The notes: a model not told the origin generated them from the sequence alone. A DNA stretch of 43,734 nt from Candidatus Scatomonas merdigallinarum (GCA_018716305.1 DVKB01000031.1:1-43734); one strand, 5' to 3'; numbered from the stretch's first letter, positions 8,099 through 15,750 are shown. Numbers and translations are program-made.

Positions 8099-9601
8099 CT
8101 ACTGCTGATAATAGCTGAGGAAATCTCCGATCTTTGTCATGGCGTCTTTCAGAACTTCGATTCTGGGCAGATAAACAATGCGGAAATGATCCGGCTGCTT
8201 CCAGTTAAAGCCGCCGCCGTGGATGATGAGGATTTTTTTATCCCGCAGCAGATCCAGGGCGAACTGTTCATCGTTGGTGATGTTAAATTTGTTTACATCG
8301 ATCCGTGGAAAGATGTAAAAAGCCGCTTTGGGCTTCACCGCGCTGAGACCGGGAATGTCGTTGATGGCATTGTAGATATATTCCCGCTGTTCATAGATCC
8401 GGCCGCCGGGAACAATGTAGCCCTCCACGCTCTGATGGCCGCCCAAAGCCGTCTGCACAATGGACTGGGCCGGCACGTTGGAGCAGAGGCGCATGTTGGA
8501 CAGCATATTTAATCCCTCAATATAATCTCTGGCCATGTTTTTGTTTCCGCTTAAAATCATCCAGCCGATGCGGAAGCCGGCGATCATGTGGGATTTGGAC
8601 AGGCCGCTGTAGGTAACGCAGAACAGGTCCGGAGCCAGGGAGGCGATGGATACGTGCTTTTCCCCGTCCATGACCAGACGGTCGTAAATTTCATCGGAAA
8701 AAATCATCAGCTGATGTTCCCTGGCGATTTTCACGATCTCCAGCAGGACTTCCCTGGGATACAGAGCTCCCGTGGGGTTGTTGGGATTGATGAGAACAAT
8801 GGCTTTGGTGCGGTCCGTGATTTTGCCGCGGATGTCGTCCATATCCGGGTACCAGTCAGACTGTTCATCGCAGACATAATGCACTACTTTGCCGCCGGCC
8901 AGGGTGGCGCAGGCGGTCCACAGAGGATAATCCGGGGAGGGGATCAGGATCTCATCTCCGTCGTCCAGCAGGGCGGACATGGAGATGTTGATGAGCTCGC
9001 TGACCCCGTTGCCGGTATAGATATCTTCCATATTCACATTTGGAATTTGTTTGATCTGGGCGTACTGCATAATGGCTTTCCTGGCGGAAAACAGGCCTCT
9101 GGCGTCAGAGTAGCCCTCGCAGTCCGTGAGCTGGCGGCGCATATCGTAGATCACTTCGTCTGGTGTGCGGAAGCCGAAGGGAGCGGGATTGCCGATGTTC
9201 AGCTTCAGCACAGAAGTGCCGTCCGCCTCCATGCGGGCGGCCTCGTCCACCACAGGTCCTCTCACGTCGTATAATACATTGTCCAGTTTGCTTGATTTTT
9301 TAAATGTTCGCATGGCTCTTCCTCCTGAAGATTCTGATTTATCATTCTGATATATGTCTGACGCAGATGAATAATCCGCCGGTTCTTCCCTGCCTTCCAG
9401 CCACGCTGGGCTGACCTGCAGGGCCTTGGCCAGAAAATGGAGCATGCCGCTCCTGGGGATGGTTTTGCCGCTGACGTACTGGCTCATATGGCTTTTTCCC
9501 AGTTTAACGCCTGCCTGTTCCGCCTCCCGGATCAGATCTACCTGTTTCAGCCCCCGCTGTTCCATGGCAGCTTTCAGACGGTCCGCAAAGGTCTCTTTCA
9601 A
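8099..9601 (-). CDS. XRE-HTH/class I aminotransferase fusion (dual start)
   Basis: Two domains share one frame of 500 residues. Residues 8-66 are an XRE/Cro-type helix-turn-helix (QVDLIREAEQAGVKLGKSHM then SQYVSGKTIP). After a Ser/Asp-rich linker (67-96), residues 97-500 form a fold-type I PLP aminotransferase of the AlaA/aspartate type: NPNNPTGALYP, SDEIYDRL, and the PLP lysine K336 in SGLSKSHMIAGFRIGW. The likely reaction is alanine or related amino acid/2-oxoacid transamination. The start is TTG 9601 with AGGAGG at 9614-9609. A second AGGAGG stands 7 bases before the in-frame ATG at 9313, so a 404-residue enzyme without HTH can also be made. Repeats upstream suggest autoregulation. Confidence 0.9.
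   Translation of the reverse strand: MKETFADRLKAAMEQRGLKQVDLIREAEQAGVKLGKSHMSQYVSGKTIPRSGMLHFLAKALQVSPAWLEGREEPADYSSASDIYQNDKSESSGGRAMRTFKKSSKLDNVLYDVRGPVVDEAARMEADGTSVLKLNIGNPAPFGFRTPDEVIYDMRRQLTDCEGYSDARGLFSARKAIMQYAQIKQIPNVNMEDIYTGNGVSELINISMSALLDDGDEILIPSPDYPLWTACATLAGGKVVHYVCDEQSDWYPDMDDIRGKITDRTKAIVLINPNNPTGALYPREVLLEIVKIAREHQLMIFSDEIYDRLVMDGEKHVSIASLAPDLFCVTYSGLSKSHMIAGFRIGWMILSGNKNMARDYIEGLNMLSNMRLCSNVPAQSIVQTALGGHQSVEGYIVPGGRIYEQREYIYNAINDIPGLSAVKPKAAFYIFPRIDVNKFNITNDEQFALDLLRDKKILIIHGGGFNWKQPDHFRIVYLPRIEVLKDAMTKIGDFLSYYQQ
9311..9326 (-). promoter_or_regulatory. internal ribosome binding site and start at the domain junction
   Basis: AGGAGG (9326-9321), 7 bases, then ATG (9313-9311) on the minus strand, inside the XRE-aminotransferase frame. 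Sequence and spacing are identical to the site that serves the outer TTG start. It would begin translation exactly at the aminotransferase domain (MRTFKKSSKL). Confidence 0.7.
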
Positions 9602-9628
9602 CTTGTCGCCTCCTGATTCTCCGAAACA

Positions 9629-9720
9629 TTAAGTTCAAAAACACTGTGGAGATTATAGCATATCCGACAGAAAAGTTCAATAACAAAATAAAAAGTTCAA
9701 AACAAAGAGGAAAAGTTCAA
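9629..9720 (-). promoter_or_regulatory. promoter and repeated operator of the XRE-aminotransferase
   Basis: On the minus strand TTGAAC (9680-9675), 17 bases, TATAAT (9657-9652) form a good promoter. On the plus strand AAAAGTTCAA occurs at 9671-9680, 9691-9700 and 9711-9720, exactly 20 bp apart (two helical turns), and a related AAGTTCAA lies at 9631-9638, just past the expected transcription start near 9645. The first repeat contains the -35 box. The remainder of 9721-9907 holds no gene; a possible plus-strand -10 TACTAT (9835-9840) could serve the CobW-like gene. Confidence 0.65.
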
Positions 9721-9907
9721 TTTTGAAGAAAGGGATAGGATCCGGAAGAACACGGCAGGAATGGACAAAATCTGCCCGCCGTTTCAGAGTAAAATTGTAG
9801 CCTTTTGTACAATTACAGGCCGGGCGCCGTATGGTACTATATTTTCAAAGACAACTGTACAGGCAGACACTATGCCGGAATGCCGGCGGAAGGGTGGTTG
9901 AAAGCGT

Positions 9908-10507
9908 ATGAAAATGATTATTACAGGAGGTTTTCTGGGAGCGGGAAAAACAAGTCTGGTACTGCAGATGGCAAGATATCTGGCAGGAGAAAACCCGGAA
10001 CACAAAGCCAAAGTGGTAATTCTGGAAAATGAGATCGGAGAGGTCAGCATCGATGACAAAGTACTGGAAAACGGCGGATTTGAGGTGGAAACCATGTTTT
10101 CCGGCTGTGTTTGCTGCACCATGGCGGGAGAACTGGTGACCAATGTGTATCAGATCGTAAACCGGCTGGATCCGGAATGGATCATTATGGAAGCCACCGG
10201 AGTGGCTTATCCCCTCAATATTAAAGAAAATCTGGAACAGTCTGTTCCCATGGAGTCCTGCAGAATCTTCTGCGTGGCGGACGCAAAGCGATGGATGCGG
10301 CTGAGAAGGATGCTGGAAGCGTTTATGAGAGATCAGCTGGACTGCGCCGACGCAGTGTTTATCAACAAGATCGACGCGGTGGATGAAGCGGCGGCGGAAC
10401 AGGTGGCGGAGTCTGTGAAAAGCTTTAATCCGGAAGCAAAATGTTTCCGGGTATCCGCCGCCCGGGGCATCGACCGGGCTGTCTGGGAAGAAGTTTTCGC
10501 GAAATAA
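9908..10507 (+). CDS. short CobW/G3E-family GTPase (COG0523-like)
   Basis: The 199-residue protein is a G3E P-loop GTPase of the CobW/HypB class that loads or delivers metals or acts near cobalamin enzymes. Visible motifs are the Walker A GGFLGAGKTS (7-16), ILENEIGEV (38-46), the metal-binding CXCC motif GCVCC (66-70) and the guanine-specificity NKID. The usual C-terminal CobW_C domain is missing, so only the GTPase half is present; the next gene, which is His-rich and 15 bases downstream, may supply the metal-binding part. Which metal it handles cannot be read from the sequence. Cobalt, zinc and nickel are all possible. Confidence 0.85.
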   Translation: MKMIITGGFLGAGKTSLVLQMARYLAGENPEHKAKVVILENEIGEVSIDDKVLENGGFEVETMFSGCVCCTMAGELVTNVYQIVNRLDPEWIIMEATGVAYPLNIKENLEQSVPMESCRIFCVADAKRWMRLRRMLEAFMRDQLDCADAVFINKIDAVDEAAAEQVAESVKSFNPEAKCFRVSAARGIDRAVWEEVFAK

Positions 10508-10522
10508 CAGGAGGACAGGAGT

Positions 10523-11044
10523 ATGAGTGAAATGGAAAATCAGAAATTGCGCCGTGAGGAACATCAGGAGGCCTGGGGCTGTCAGAAAGAGGATCATCAT
10601 GGTCACGGCCATTCCCACCGCCATGGGCATGGCGGGGAAGAACACTGCTGCCATGAAGGCCAGGATCATCATGAGCACCATCACGAGCCGGACAAAATCC
10701 CTTCCGTCAGCGTGTACACTCATGAGATTGCCACAGTGGGATCCGTAAAATGCAGAATTCCCGGAACCTATGAGAAGGCTTTGGAAAAACTGAAGGACTG
10801 TATGAAGAAAACCGCGGAGGCGGTGGAGGAAGCGGAAGGGCTCATCGGCCATGTGAAAGCTTTTGCCCGGGAGGAGGCCAGAACCTGCATGATCTCCATC
10901 ACGGATGGAGAGGACATGCAGTGCAGGCCGGGATCCGGACAGGGAATCTATGTGGAATCCGCCAATATTGTATTCGGGGTGACGCCGGAGGAACTGGAAG
11001 CGATTCTGAAAAGAACTTTCGCGGAGTTCCTGCAGGACCGATAG
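10523..11044 (+). CDS. His-rich protein, probable partner of the CobW-like GTPase
   Basis: The 173-residue protein has an N-terminal histidine-rich stretch (about residues 24-56, HHGHGHSHRHGHGG then EEHCCHEGQDHHEHHHEP) that must bind transition metals, followed by a conserved-looking alpha/beta domain (about 60-173) beginning SVSVYTHEIATVG. I do not recognise the C-terminal domain. The gene lies 15 bases after the short CobW-like GTPase with a GGAGGA site (10510-10515), so the pair forms an operon. A metal storage or handover role to the GTPase is inference. Its stop (11042-11044) faces the convergent ECF gene 11 bases away. Confidence 0.7.
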   Translation: MSEMENQKLRREEHQEAWGCQKEDHHGHGHSHRHGHGGEEHCCHEGQDHHEHHHEPDKIPSVSVYTHEIATVGSVKCRIPGTYEKALEKLKDCMKKTAEAVEEAEGLIGHVKAFAREEARTCMISITDGEDMQCRPGSGQGIYVESANIVFGVTPEELEAILKRTFAEFLQDR

Positions 11045-11055
11045 ACACCGGAGCT

Positions 11056-11580
11056 TCAGGAAGCGGCCAGCATCTTTCTCACATCCGGCACTGCGGTCAG
11101 CACCGGATAGAGTACAAGAGAGAGAACCAGGCCGCTGCCCCCCTGGATCAGGTTGGCGGGGACGCTGGCCAGGGCGCCCGCGGCCCCGTAGAGAAAGGAC
11201 TCGCATAAGAAATATCCTCCGGCAACCAGCAGGATATCCGCGATTCCGCCCAGGATGACTCCCAGACAGCGGTGTTTTCCCCTGGCGTTTACTTTCCGGT
11301 AGAGTACGGCGGACAGAAAGGCAATAAGACCTTTTATAACCAGAGTGATGGGAACATAGAAGAAATAGCCGCCCAGCAGATCGGCCAGAGCGGAACCCAC
11401 GCCTCCGGCGAGAAAACCGCAGGCAGGCCCCAGAATGATGCCGGACAGGATTACAATGGCGTCACCCGGATGAATGTAGCCGCCGGTGCCGGGGGTAGGG
11501 ATACGGATGGCCATGGTGGCCGCGCAGGCCAGAGCCGCGAACAAGGCAGTCATTACAATTTTTTTAACACCTGATTTCAT
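11056..11580 (-). CDS. ECF transporter S component (vitamin uptake)
   Basis: The 174-residue, very hydrophobic protein with about six membrane helices matches energy-coupling factor substrate-binding (S) subunits: the N-terminal MTALFAALACAATMAI helix, the IPTPGTGGYIHPGDAIV loop and GPACGFLAGGVGSALADLL. It would pair with a shared EcfAAT module encoded elsewhere. The vitamin cannot be assigned. I chose ATG 11580 because AGGAGG lies 7 bases upstream (11593-11588); a longer open extension has no site. TATAAT at 11650-11645 (minus) is a candidate -10. No riboswitch was recognised in the leader. Confidence 0.83.
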   Translation of the reverse strand: MKSGVKKIVMTALFAALACAATMAIRIPTPGTGGYIHPGDAIVILSGIILGPACGFLAGGVGSALADLLGGYFFYVPITLVIKGLIAFLSAVLYRKVNARGKHRCLGVILGGIADILLVAGGYFLCESFLYGAAGALASVPANLIQGGSGLVLSLVLYPVLTAVPDVRKMLAAS

Positions 11581-11782
11581 AAAAAAACCTCCTCGTATGC
11601 TGTTTGTGTAAGAAGACGAAGCGCTCCGATTTCTTTGTCTGTTTATTATACCTGGAAATGGCATGGCTGAAATATCCACTTTCGCAAAAAATAACCAGAC
11701 CAATTTTGAGGAATATTTTTTGGGACGGCAGCCATACTAATAACGTCAACAGACAAATATAAATTGTCAGGAGGAATGTCAT

Positions 11783-11956
11783 ATGGCAAAGAATTACAGC
11801 AGCGATGCTTACAGCAAGAACAGAACCGGCAGCGAGGACGAAATGCGCACTGCGGCAGAGACCGGAAAGAACAGCAGAAACTGTGGAAATAAGAAAAATT
11901 CCGCCAAAAGTACAACTTCTAAAAATACTCACAAAGACGAGATGGACAGATACTGA
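11783..11956 (+). CDS. small Asn/Ser/Lys-rich hydrophilic protein (57 aa)
   Basis: A short gene of 57 codons starts at ATG 11783 with AGGAGG at 11769-11774, an ideal spacing of 8, and ends at TGA 11954-11956; a terminator follows at 11993. The product (starting MAKNYSSDAYSKNRTGSEDE) has no hydrophobic segment and is rich in N, S, K and T, with a NCGNKKNSAKSTTSKN stretch. Such composition recalls small spore-type or stress-type proteins of Clostridia, but no family is recognised. The strong ribosome binding site and own terminator argue that it is real. Confidence 0.7.
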   Translation: MAKNYSSDAYSKNRTGSEDEMRTAAETGKNSRNCGNKKNSAKSTTSKNTHKDEMDRY

Positions 11957-11990
11957 TTCCGCAGTCTGTTTCTGAGGCAGAAAGCCCAAA

Positions 11991-12044
11991 AGGCCGGCGC
12001 AGATACATCCCCCAAAAAGGTCGGAGGTTCCGCGCCGGCTTTTT
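11991..12044 (+). terminator. terminator after the small protein gene
   Basis: GCCGGCGC (11993-12000) pairs with GCGCCGGC (12032-12039), followed by five T's (12040-12044). The loop is long (31 bases). The T-run overlaps the -35 region of the following promoter. Confidence 0.6.
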
Positions 12045-12073
12045 GACGCTTTTAAGTTTTAAAATCATATACT
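12043..12073 (+). promoter_or_regulatory. promoter of the rhodanese gene
   Basis: TTGACG (12043-12048), 19 bases, TATACT (12068-12073). The spacing is a little long. It begins in the T-run of the preceding terminator. Confidence 0.4.
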
Positions 12074-12099
12074 AATAAAAAAGTGAAGAAGGGATTGCT

Positions 12100-12411
12100 T
12101 TGACAGGCCTTGAGGTGATTGCGGCCGACAGGATTGACAGCTGGGCGGGAAAGCCGGGCGTGGTTTTAATAGATCTGCGGACAGAGGAGGAGTTTCGGAA
12201 AGGACATATCCAGGGAGCAGTGAATCTGCCCTACGAGGAACTGGAAGAAGGCAGGCGCCCTTCCCGGGGGAAAATTCTGGTTCTGTACTGTGAGAGGGGG
12301 GCCGCCAGTCTTGCCATGGGACGAGAACTGGCGGAGGAGGGGTATCAGGTGAAAAGTGTTGCCGGTGGGCTGCGGGCCTACCGGGGCAGCCTGCTGACCC
12401 GGAGAAATTGA
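12100..12411 (+). CDS. single-domain rhodanese-like sulfurtransferase
   Basis: The 103-residue protein is one rhodanese domain. It contains the CH2A-like segment LIDLRTEEEFRKGHIQGAVNLP and an active-site loop VLYCERGAAS with the catalytic cysteine at 64. Single-domain rhodaneses of this kind hold a persulfide and pass sulfur to acceptors. The start is TTG at 12100 with GAAGAAGGG at 12085-12093; no ATG is available in frame upstream. A terminator follows, so it appears to stand alone. No selenium or sulfite gene is directly adjacent. Confidence 0.82.
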   Translation: MTGLEVIAADRIDSWAGKPGVVLIDLRTEEEFRKGHIQGAVNLPYEELEEGRRPSRGKILVLYCERGAASLAMGRELAEEGYQVKSVAGGLRAYRGSLLTRRN

Positions 12412-12421
12412 AATCGCGCAG

Positions 12422-12450
12422 GGAAATCCGCTTAGGGCGGATTTCCTTTT
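12422..12450 (+). terminator. terminator after the rhodanese gene
   Basis: GGAAATCCGC (12422-12431), a 5-base loop, GCGGATTTCC (12437-12446) and TTTT (12447-12450). Confidence 0.75.
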
Positions 12451-12539
12451 GCGCGAATTTCCCTATACCATGGAAGAAAAAAATATGCTATGATGGTTGC
12501 GCTGTAAGAGGATACATACAAAAAGAGAGAGGTACAGAA

Positions 12540-13082
12540 ATGAAATATATGATTGCGTCGGATATTCACGGTTCCGCCTTTTACTGCCGGAAGATGCTGG
12601 AAGCTTTTGAAGAAGAGAGGGCGGACCGTCTGGTGCTGCTGGGGGATCTGCTCTACCATGGCCCCCGAAATGATCTGCCCCGGGAGTACGCTCCCAAGGA
12701 AGTGATTCCGCTTTTAAACGGAGTAAAGGAAAAGCTTCTCTGTATCCGGGGCAACTGCGACGCGGAAGTAGACCAGATGGTTCTGGAATTCCCCATTCTG
12801 GCAGATTATGCCCTGCTGGAGCTGGAGGGACGGACTGTTTATCTGAGCCACGGCCATATATACCATGAGGGAAACCTGCCGCCGCTGATGCCCGGGGACG
12901 CGTTTTTATACGGGCATACCCATGTGCCGCGGGCGGAAGAGAAAGATGGCGTTGTTTTTCTGAATCCCGGTTCCGTATCCCTGCCCAAGGAAGGAAATCC
13001 CCCGACTTACGGAATCCTGGAACACGGCTGTTTCAGCGTCCGGACCTTTGAGGGAGCGGCCCTTCGTAAGCTGCGGCTGTAA
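12540..13082 (+). CDS. YfcE-type phosphodiesterase
   Basis: The 180-residue calcineurin-like metallophosphoesterase resembles YfcE. Metal ligands appear in order: SDIHG (7-11), LLGDLLYHGP (about 35), GNCD (about 77), SHGH (about 111), YGHTHVP (about 131). Such enzymes hydrolyse phosphodiesters with Mn2+; the physiological substrate is not known. ATG 12540 is preferred over the far upstream ATG in the same frame because GAGAGAGG lies at 12525-12532, whereas the extension would include the rhodanese terminator. The RNA methyltransferase gene follows 22 bases downstream, so the two are likely co-transcribed. Confidence 0.87.
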   Translation: MKYMIASDIHGSAFYCRKMLEAFEEERADRLVLLGDLLYHGPRNDLPREYAPKEVIPLLNGVKEKLLCIRGNCDAEVDQMVLEFPILADYALLELEGRTVYLSHGHIYHEGNLPPLMPGDAFLYGHTHVPRAEEKDGVVFLNPGSVSLPKEGNPPTYGILEHGCFSVRTFEGAALRKLRL

Positions 13083-13104
13083 ACGAGAGAGAAAAGGAGC
13101 GAGC

Positions 13105-14268
13105 ATGGAACTGTTTGAATTGACAGCCCCCTGCCATTTCGGCCTGGAGGCAGTGTTAAAAAGAGAGATCCTGGATCTGGGATATGAGATTCTGCAGGTG
13201 GAGGACGGAAGAGTCACTTTTTCCGGTGACGCGGAGGCAGTGGCTTACGCCAACCTGTTTCTGCGGACGGCGGACCGGATTCTGCTGAAGGTGGGCCGGT
13301 TTGAGGCGAGAACCTTTGAGGAACTGTTTGAGAGAACCAAAGATCTGCCCTGGGAGCGGTACATTCCAAAGAACGGAAAGTTCTGGGTGGCAAAAGCCAA
13401 TTCCATCCGCAGTAAACTGTTCAGTCCTTCCGATATCCAGTCCATTATGAAAAAAGCCATGGTAGAGCGGCTGAAAAGCCGGTATCATCTGGAATGGTTT
13501 CCGGAGGACGGGGAGGCCTTCCCGATCCGGGTGTCCATTGTCAAAGACCAGGTTCTGGTGGGGCTGGATACCACAGGAATCCCTCTTCACAAGAGAGGAT
13601 ACCGGGTGATGACTTCCAAAGCCCCTATTTCTGAGACCCTGGCAGCGGCCCTGCTGATGCTGACGCCATGGAAGGGAGATCGGATCCTGGTGGATCCTTT
13701 CTGCGGCAGCGGCACATTTCCCATTGAAGCGGCCCTGATGGCGGCCAATATGGCTCCGGGGCTCAGGCGGAGTTTCCAGGCGGAAAGCTGGGAACATATC
13801 GTGCCGGGAACCTGCTGGCAAAACGCCAGGGAAGACGGGGAAAGCCTGATTGACCGCCGGGCGGAGACGGATATCCAGGGCTTCGATATAGACGGCGCTG
13901 TGATCCGAGGGGCCAGAGAAAATGCCCGGGCCGCGGGAGTGGAAAAGCTGATTCATTTTCAGCAGAGGCCGGCGGCAGAACTGTCCCATCCCGGGAAGTA
14001 TGGATTCCTGGTAACTAATCCTCCTTACGGGGAACGGCTGGAAGACAAAGAACGGCTGCCGGAGCTGTACCGTACGCTGGGAGAACGTTTCGCGGCCCTG
14101 GATACCTGGTCTCTGTATGTGATTACCGGCTATGAGGAGGCGGAGCGTTTTCTGGGACGCAAAGCCGCAAAAAACAGGAAAATCTACAACGGCATGCTGA
14201 AAACTTATTTTTACCAGTATCCCGGCCCCAGGCCGCCCCGGCAGACAGCTGTCCGGCCGAAAGAATAA
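13105..14268 (+). CDS. THUMP-domain class I SAM-dependent RNA methyltransferase (RlmL/YpsC type)
   Basis: The 387-residue protein has an N-terminal ferredoxin-like/THUMP RNA-binding part (1-155, ending GIPLHKRGYR) and a Rossmann methyltransferase domain with the SAM motif DPFCGSGTFPIEA (about 196) and the catalytic TNPPYGERL (about 303), as in N2-guanine rRNA methyltransferases. It most likely modifies 23S rRNA. The start at 13105 has AAAAGGAG at 13092-13099. The usual length for the stand-alone THUMP methyltransferase is about 380 residues, so it is complete. Confidence 0.9.
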   Translation: MELFELTAPCHFGLEAVLKREILDLGYEILQVEDGRVTFSGDAEAVAYANLFLRTADRILLKVGRFEARTFEELFERTKDLPWERYIPKNGKFWVAKANSIRSKLFSPSDIQSIMKKAMVERLKSRYHLEWFPEDGEAFPIRVSIVKDQVLVGLDTTGIPLHKRGYRVMTSKAPISETLAAALLMLTPWKGDRILVDPFCGSGTFPIEAALMAANMAPGLRRSFQAESWEHIVPGTCWQNAREDGESLIDRRAETDIQGFDIDGAVIRGARENARAAGVEKLIHFQQRPAAELSHPGKYGFLVTNPPYGERLEDKERLPELYRTLGERFAALDTWSLYVITGYEEAERFLGRKAAKNRKIYNGMLKTYFYQYPGPRPPRQTAVRPKE

Positions 14269-14297
14269 TTGTCATTCCGCAAATTTTTGTGTATAAT
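14269..14297 (+). promoter_or_regulatory. promoter of rdgB
   Basis: TTGTCA (14269-14274), 17 bases, TATAAT (14292-14297). It begins on the base after the methyltransferase stop codon, so rdgB can be transcribed independently. Confidence 0.7.
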
Positions 14298-14324
14298 AGG
14301 GCTTATGAAAAAGGTGGGGATAAG

Positions 14325-14936
14325 ATGTACAGAATCATATTTGCGACCGGCAATGCCGGAAAGATGAAAGAGATCCGGGAAATTCTCTCCGATCTGGGAG
14401 CGGAGATCCTGTCTATGAAGGAGGCCGGCATCCGGGCGGATATTGTGGAGGATGGGAACACCTTTGAAGAGAATGCCCTGATTAAAGCCAAAGCGGTGGC
14501 CGCCCTGCTTCCGGAGGGAAGCAATACGGCAGTGCTGGCGGATGATTCCGGTCTGGAGATCGATTATTTGGACGGAGAACCGGGCATTTATTCCGCCCGG
14601 TATATGGGAGAGGATACCTCTTACCGGATTAAGAATGCCAACCTGATCCAGCGGCTGGCGGGAGTGCCGGTGGAGAAGCGCACTGCCAGGTTTGTCTGCG
14701 CCATTGCGGCCGCCTTTCCCGATGGGAGCACGGTGATCCGCAGAGGGGTCATCGAGGGGAAGATCGGTTATGAGGAACGGGGGGAAAACGGATTTGGATA
14801 CGATCCGATTTTTTATCTGCCGGATATGAGCCGCACAACGGCGGAACTGTCACCGGAGGAGAAGAATTCCATCAGCCACAGGGGCAGAGCCCTGCAGGCG
14901 GTGAAAGAGGATTTAGCGGAGAGGATGAAAGCATGA
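14325..14936 (+). CDS. rdgB: RdgB/HAM1 non-canonical purine NTP pyrophosphatase
   Basis: RdgB hydrolyses dITP, ITP and XTP to monophosphates, keeping deaminated purines out of nucleic acid. The 203-residue protein shows the family motifs FATGNAGKMKEI (N-terminus), TFEENALIKA, LADDSGLEIDYLDGEPGIYSARY, GENGFGYDPIF and SHRGRALQ. ATG 14325 gives a normal family length; an ATG further upstream in frame overlaps the promoter. The stop overlaps the ATG of the next gene (ATGA), so the two form an operon, a common arrangement in Clostridia. Confidence 0.94.
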   Translation: MYRIIFATGNAGKMKEIREILSDLGAEILSMKEAGIRADIVEDGNTFEENALIKAKAVAALLPEGSNTAVLADDSGLEIDYLDGEPGIYSARYMGEDTSYRIKNANLIQRLAGVPVEKRTARFVCAIAAAFPDGSTVIRRGVIEGKIGYEERGENGFGYDPIFYLPDMSRTTAELSPEEKNSISHRGRALQAVKEDLAERMKA

Positions 14937-15418
14937 GAGTTTTGGTTGTGAGCGACACCCACGGACATCTGGAAAACCTGGAGCGGGCTCTGGAGGAGAC
15001 CGGGCCGGTAGACGCTCTGATGCACTGCGGAGATATAGAGGGGCAGGAAGAGCGGATCCGCAGGATGATCGACGGCCCCTGCTATATGGTGGCGGGCAAT
15101 AATGACTGGGGCACAGAACTTCGCAGAGAGCTGGTGTTTACCCTGGATGACTATCGGATCTTTGTAACCCACGGAACTGCTTACGGAGTTTCCCTGGGTA
15201 CAGAGAGAATTTTGGACGAAGCTTTAAGCCGGGGGGTTCAGATCGCCGCTTTCGGCCACACGCACCGCCCTGTGGTGGAACAGTACAACAATCTGTATCT
15301 CATCAATCCCGGCTCTCTCTGCTATCCACGGCAGCTGGGAAGAAAGCCATCCTACATTATGATGGAGTTTGACAGGGATCACGAAGTGCATTTTAAAATC
15401 TGCTATTTGGAAGGCTGA
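14933..15418 (+). CDS. MJ0936/YfcE-family metallophosphoesterase
   Basis: The 161-residue phosphoesterase has a complete set of metal motifs: SDTHG (7-11), HCGDIEG (about 37), GNND (about 60), THGT (about 81), FGHTHRP (about 108) and NPGSLCYPR. It is a single-domain cytoplasmic enzyme of the YfcE/MJ0936 family with unknown substrate. Its start overlaps the rdgB stop by four bases. This is the second small metallophosphoesterase in 3 kb, and the two are only distantly similar. Confidence 0.88.
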   Translation: MRVLVVSDTHGHLENLERALEETGPVDALMHCGDIEGQEERIRRMIDGPCYMVAGNNDWGTELRRELVFTLDDYRIFVTHGTAYGVSLGTERILDEALSRGVQIAAFGHTHRPVVEQYNNLYLINPGSLCYPRQLGRKPSYIMMEFDRDHEVHFKICYLEG

Positions 15419-15515
15419 AGCTGCTGTATTACATTTGTTTCAGACTTGAAAGCGGACGCGCCGCGCTCACACAAAAACTACTCCCGCGGCCGGTGAAAAA
15501 TGTAAAAAATAGTAG

Positions 15516-15544
15516 TTGACAATGTGAGAGACATGTTATATACT
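15516..15544 (+). promoter_or_regulatory. tRNA operon promoter
   Basis: TTGACA (15516-15521), 17 bases, TATACT (15539-15544), near consensus, as expected for a stable RNA operon. The stretch 15419-15515 before it holds nothing else I can support. Confidence 0.85.
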
Positions 15545-15598
15545 ATACCTTGCGTCAAGTCCTAGTGCGCTTGCAGAAAGCGCCGCAGGGTATAGGAT

Positions 15599-15673
15599 CG
15601 GGGTGTGGCTCAGTTTGGCTAGAGCGCCTGGTTTGGGACCAGGAGGCCGCAGGTTCGAATCCTGTCACCCCGA
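15599..15673 (+). tRNA. tRNA-Pro (TGG)
   Basis: Acceptor stem CGGGGTG/CACCCCG, anticodon loop TTTGGGA within CCTGG/CCAGG, T loop GGTTCGAATCC. CCA is not encoded. Confidence 0.95.
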
Positions 15674-15679
15674 TATTGC

Positions 15680-15750
15680 GCAGGTGTAGTTCAATGGTAG
15701 AACACCAGCCTTCCAAGCTGGATACGTGGGTTCGATTCCCATCACCTGCT
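15680..15750 (+). tRNA. tRNA-Gly (TCC)
   Basis: Acceptor stem GCAGGTG/CACCTGC, anticodon loop CTTCCAA within CCAGC/GCTGG, T arm GTGGGTTCGATTCCCAT. CCA is not encoded. Confidence 0.95.

Noticed and set aside
9721-9907. Cobalamin or metal riboswitch ahead of the CobW-like gene
   Set aside because: Inverted repeats exist (ACGGCAG with CTGCC/CCGT) but no known riboswitch core could be matched.
9845-11206. Minus-strand open frame (about 450 codons) opposite the CobW-like pair
   Set aside because: CobW motifs and ribosome binding sites are on the plus strand; the antisense product has no recognisable domain.
11581-11700. Vitamin riboswitch in front of the ECF gene
   Set aside because: No thiamine, FMN or cobalamin consensus elements were seen in the 130-base leader.
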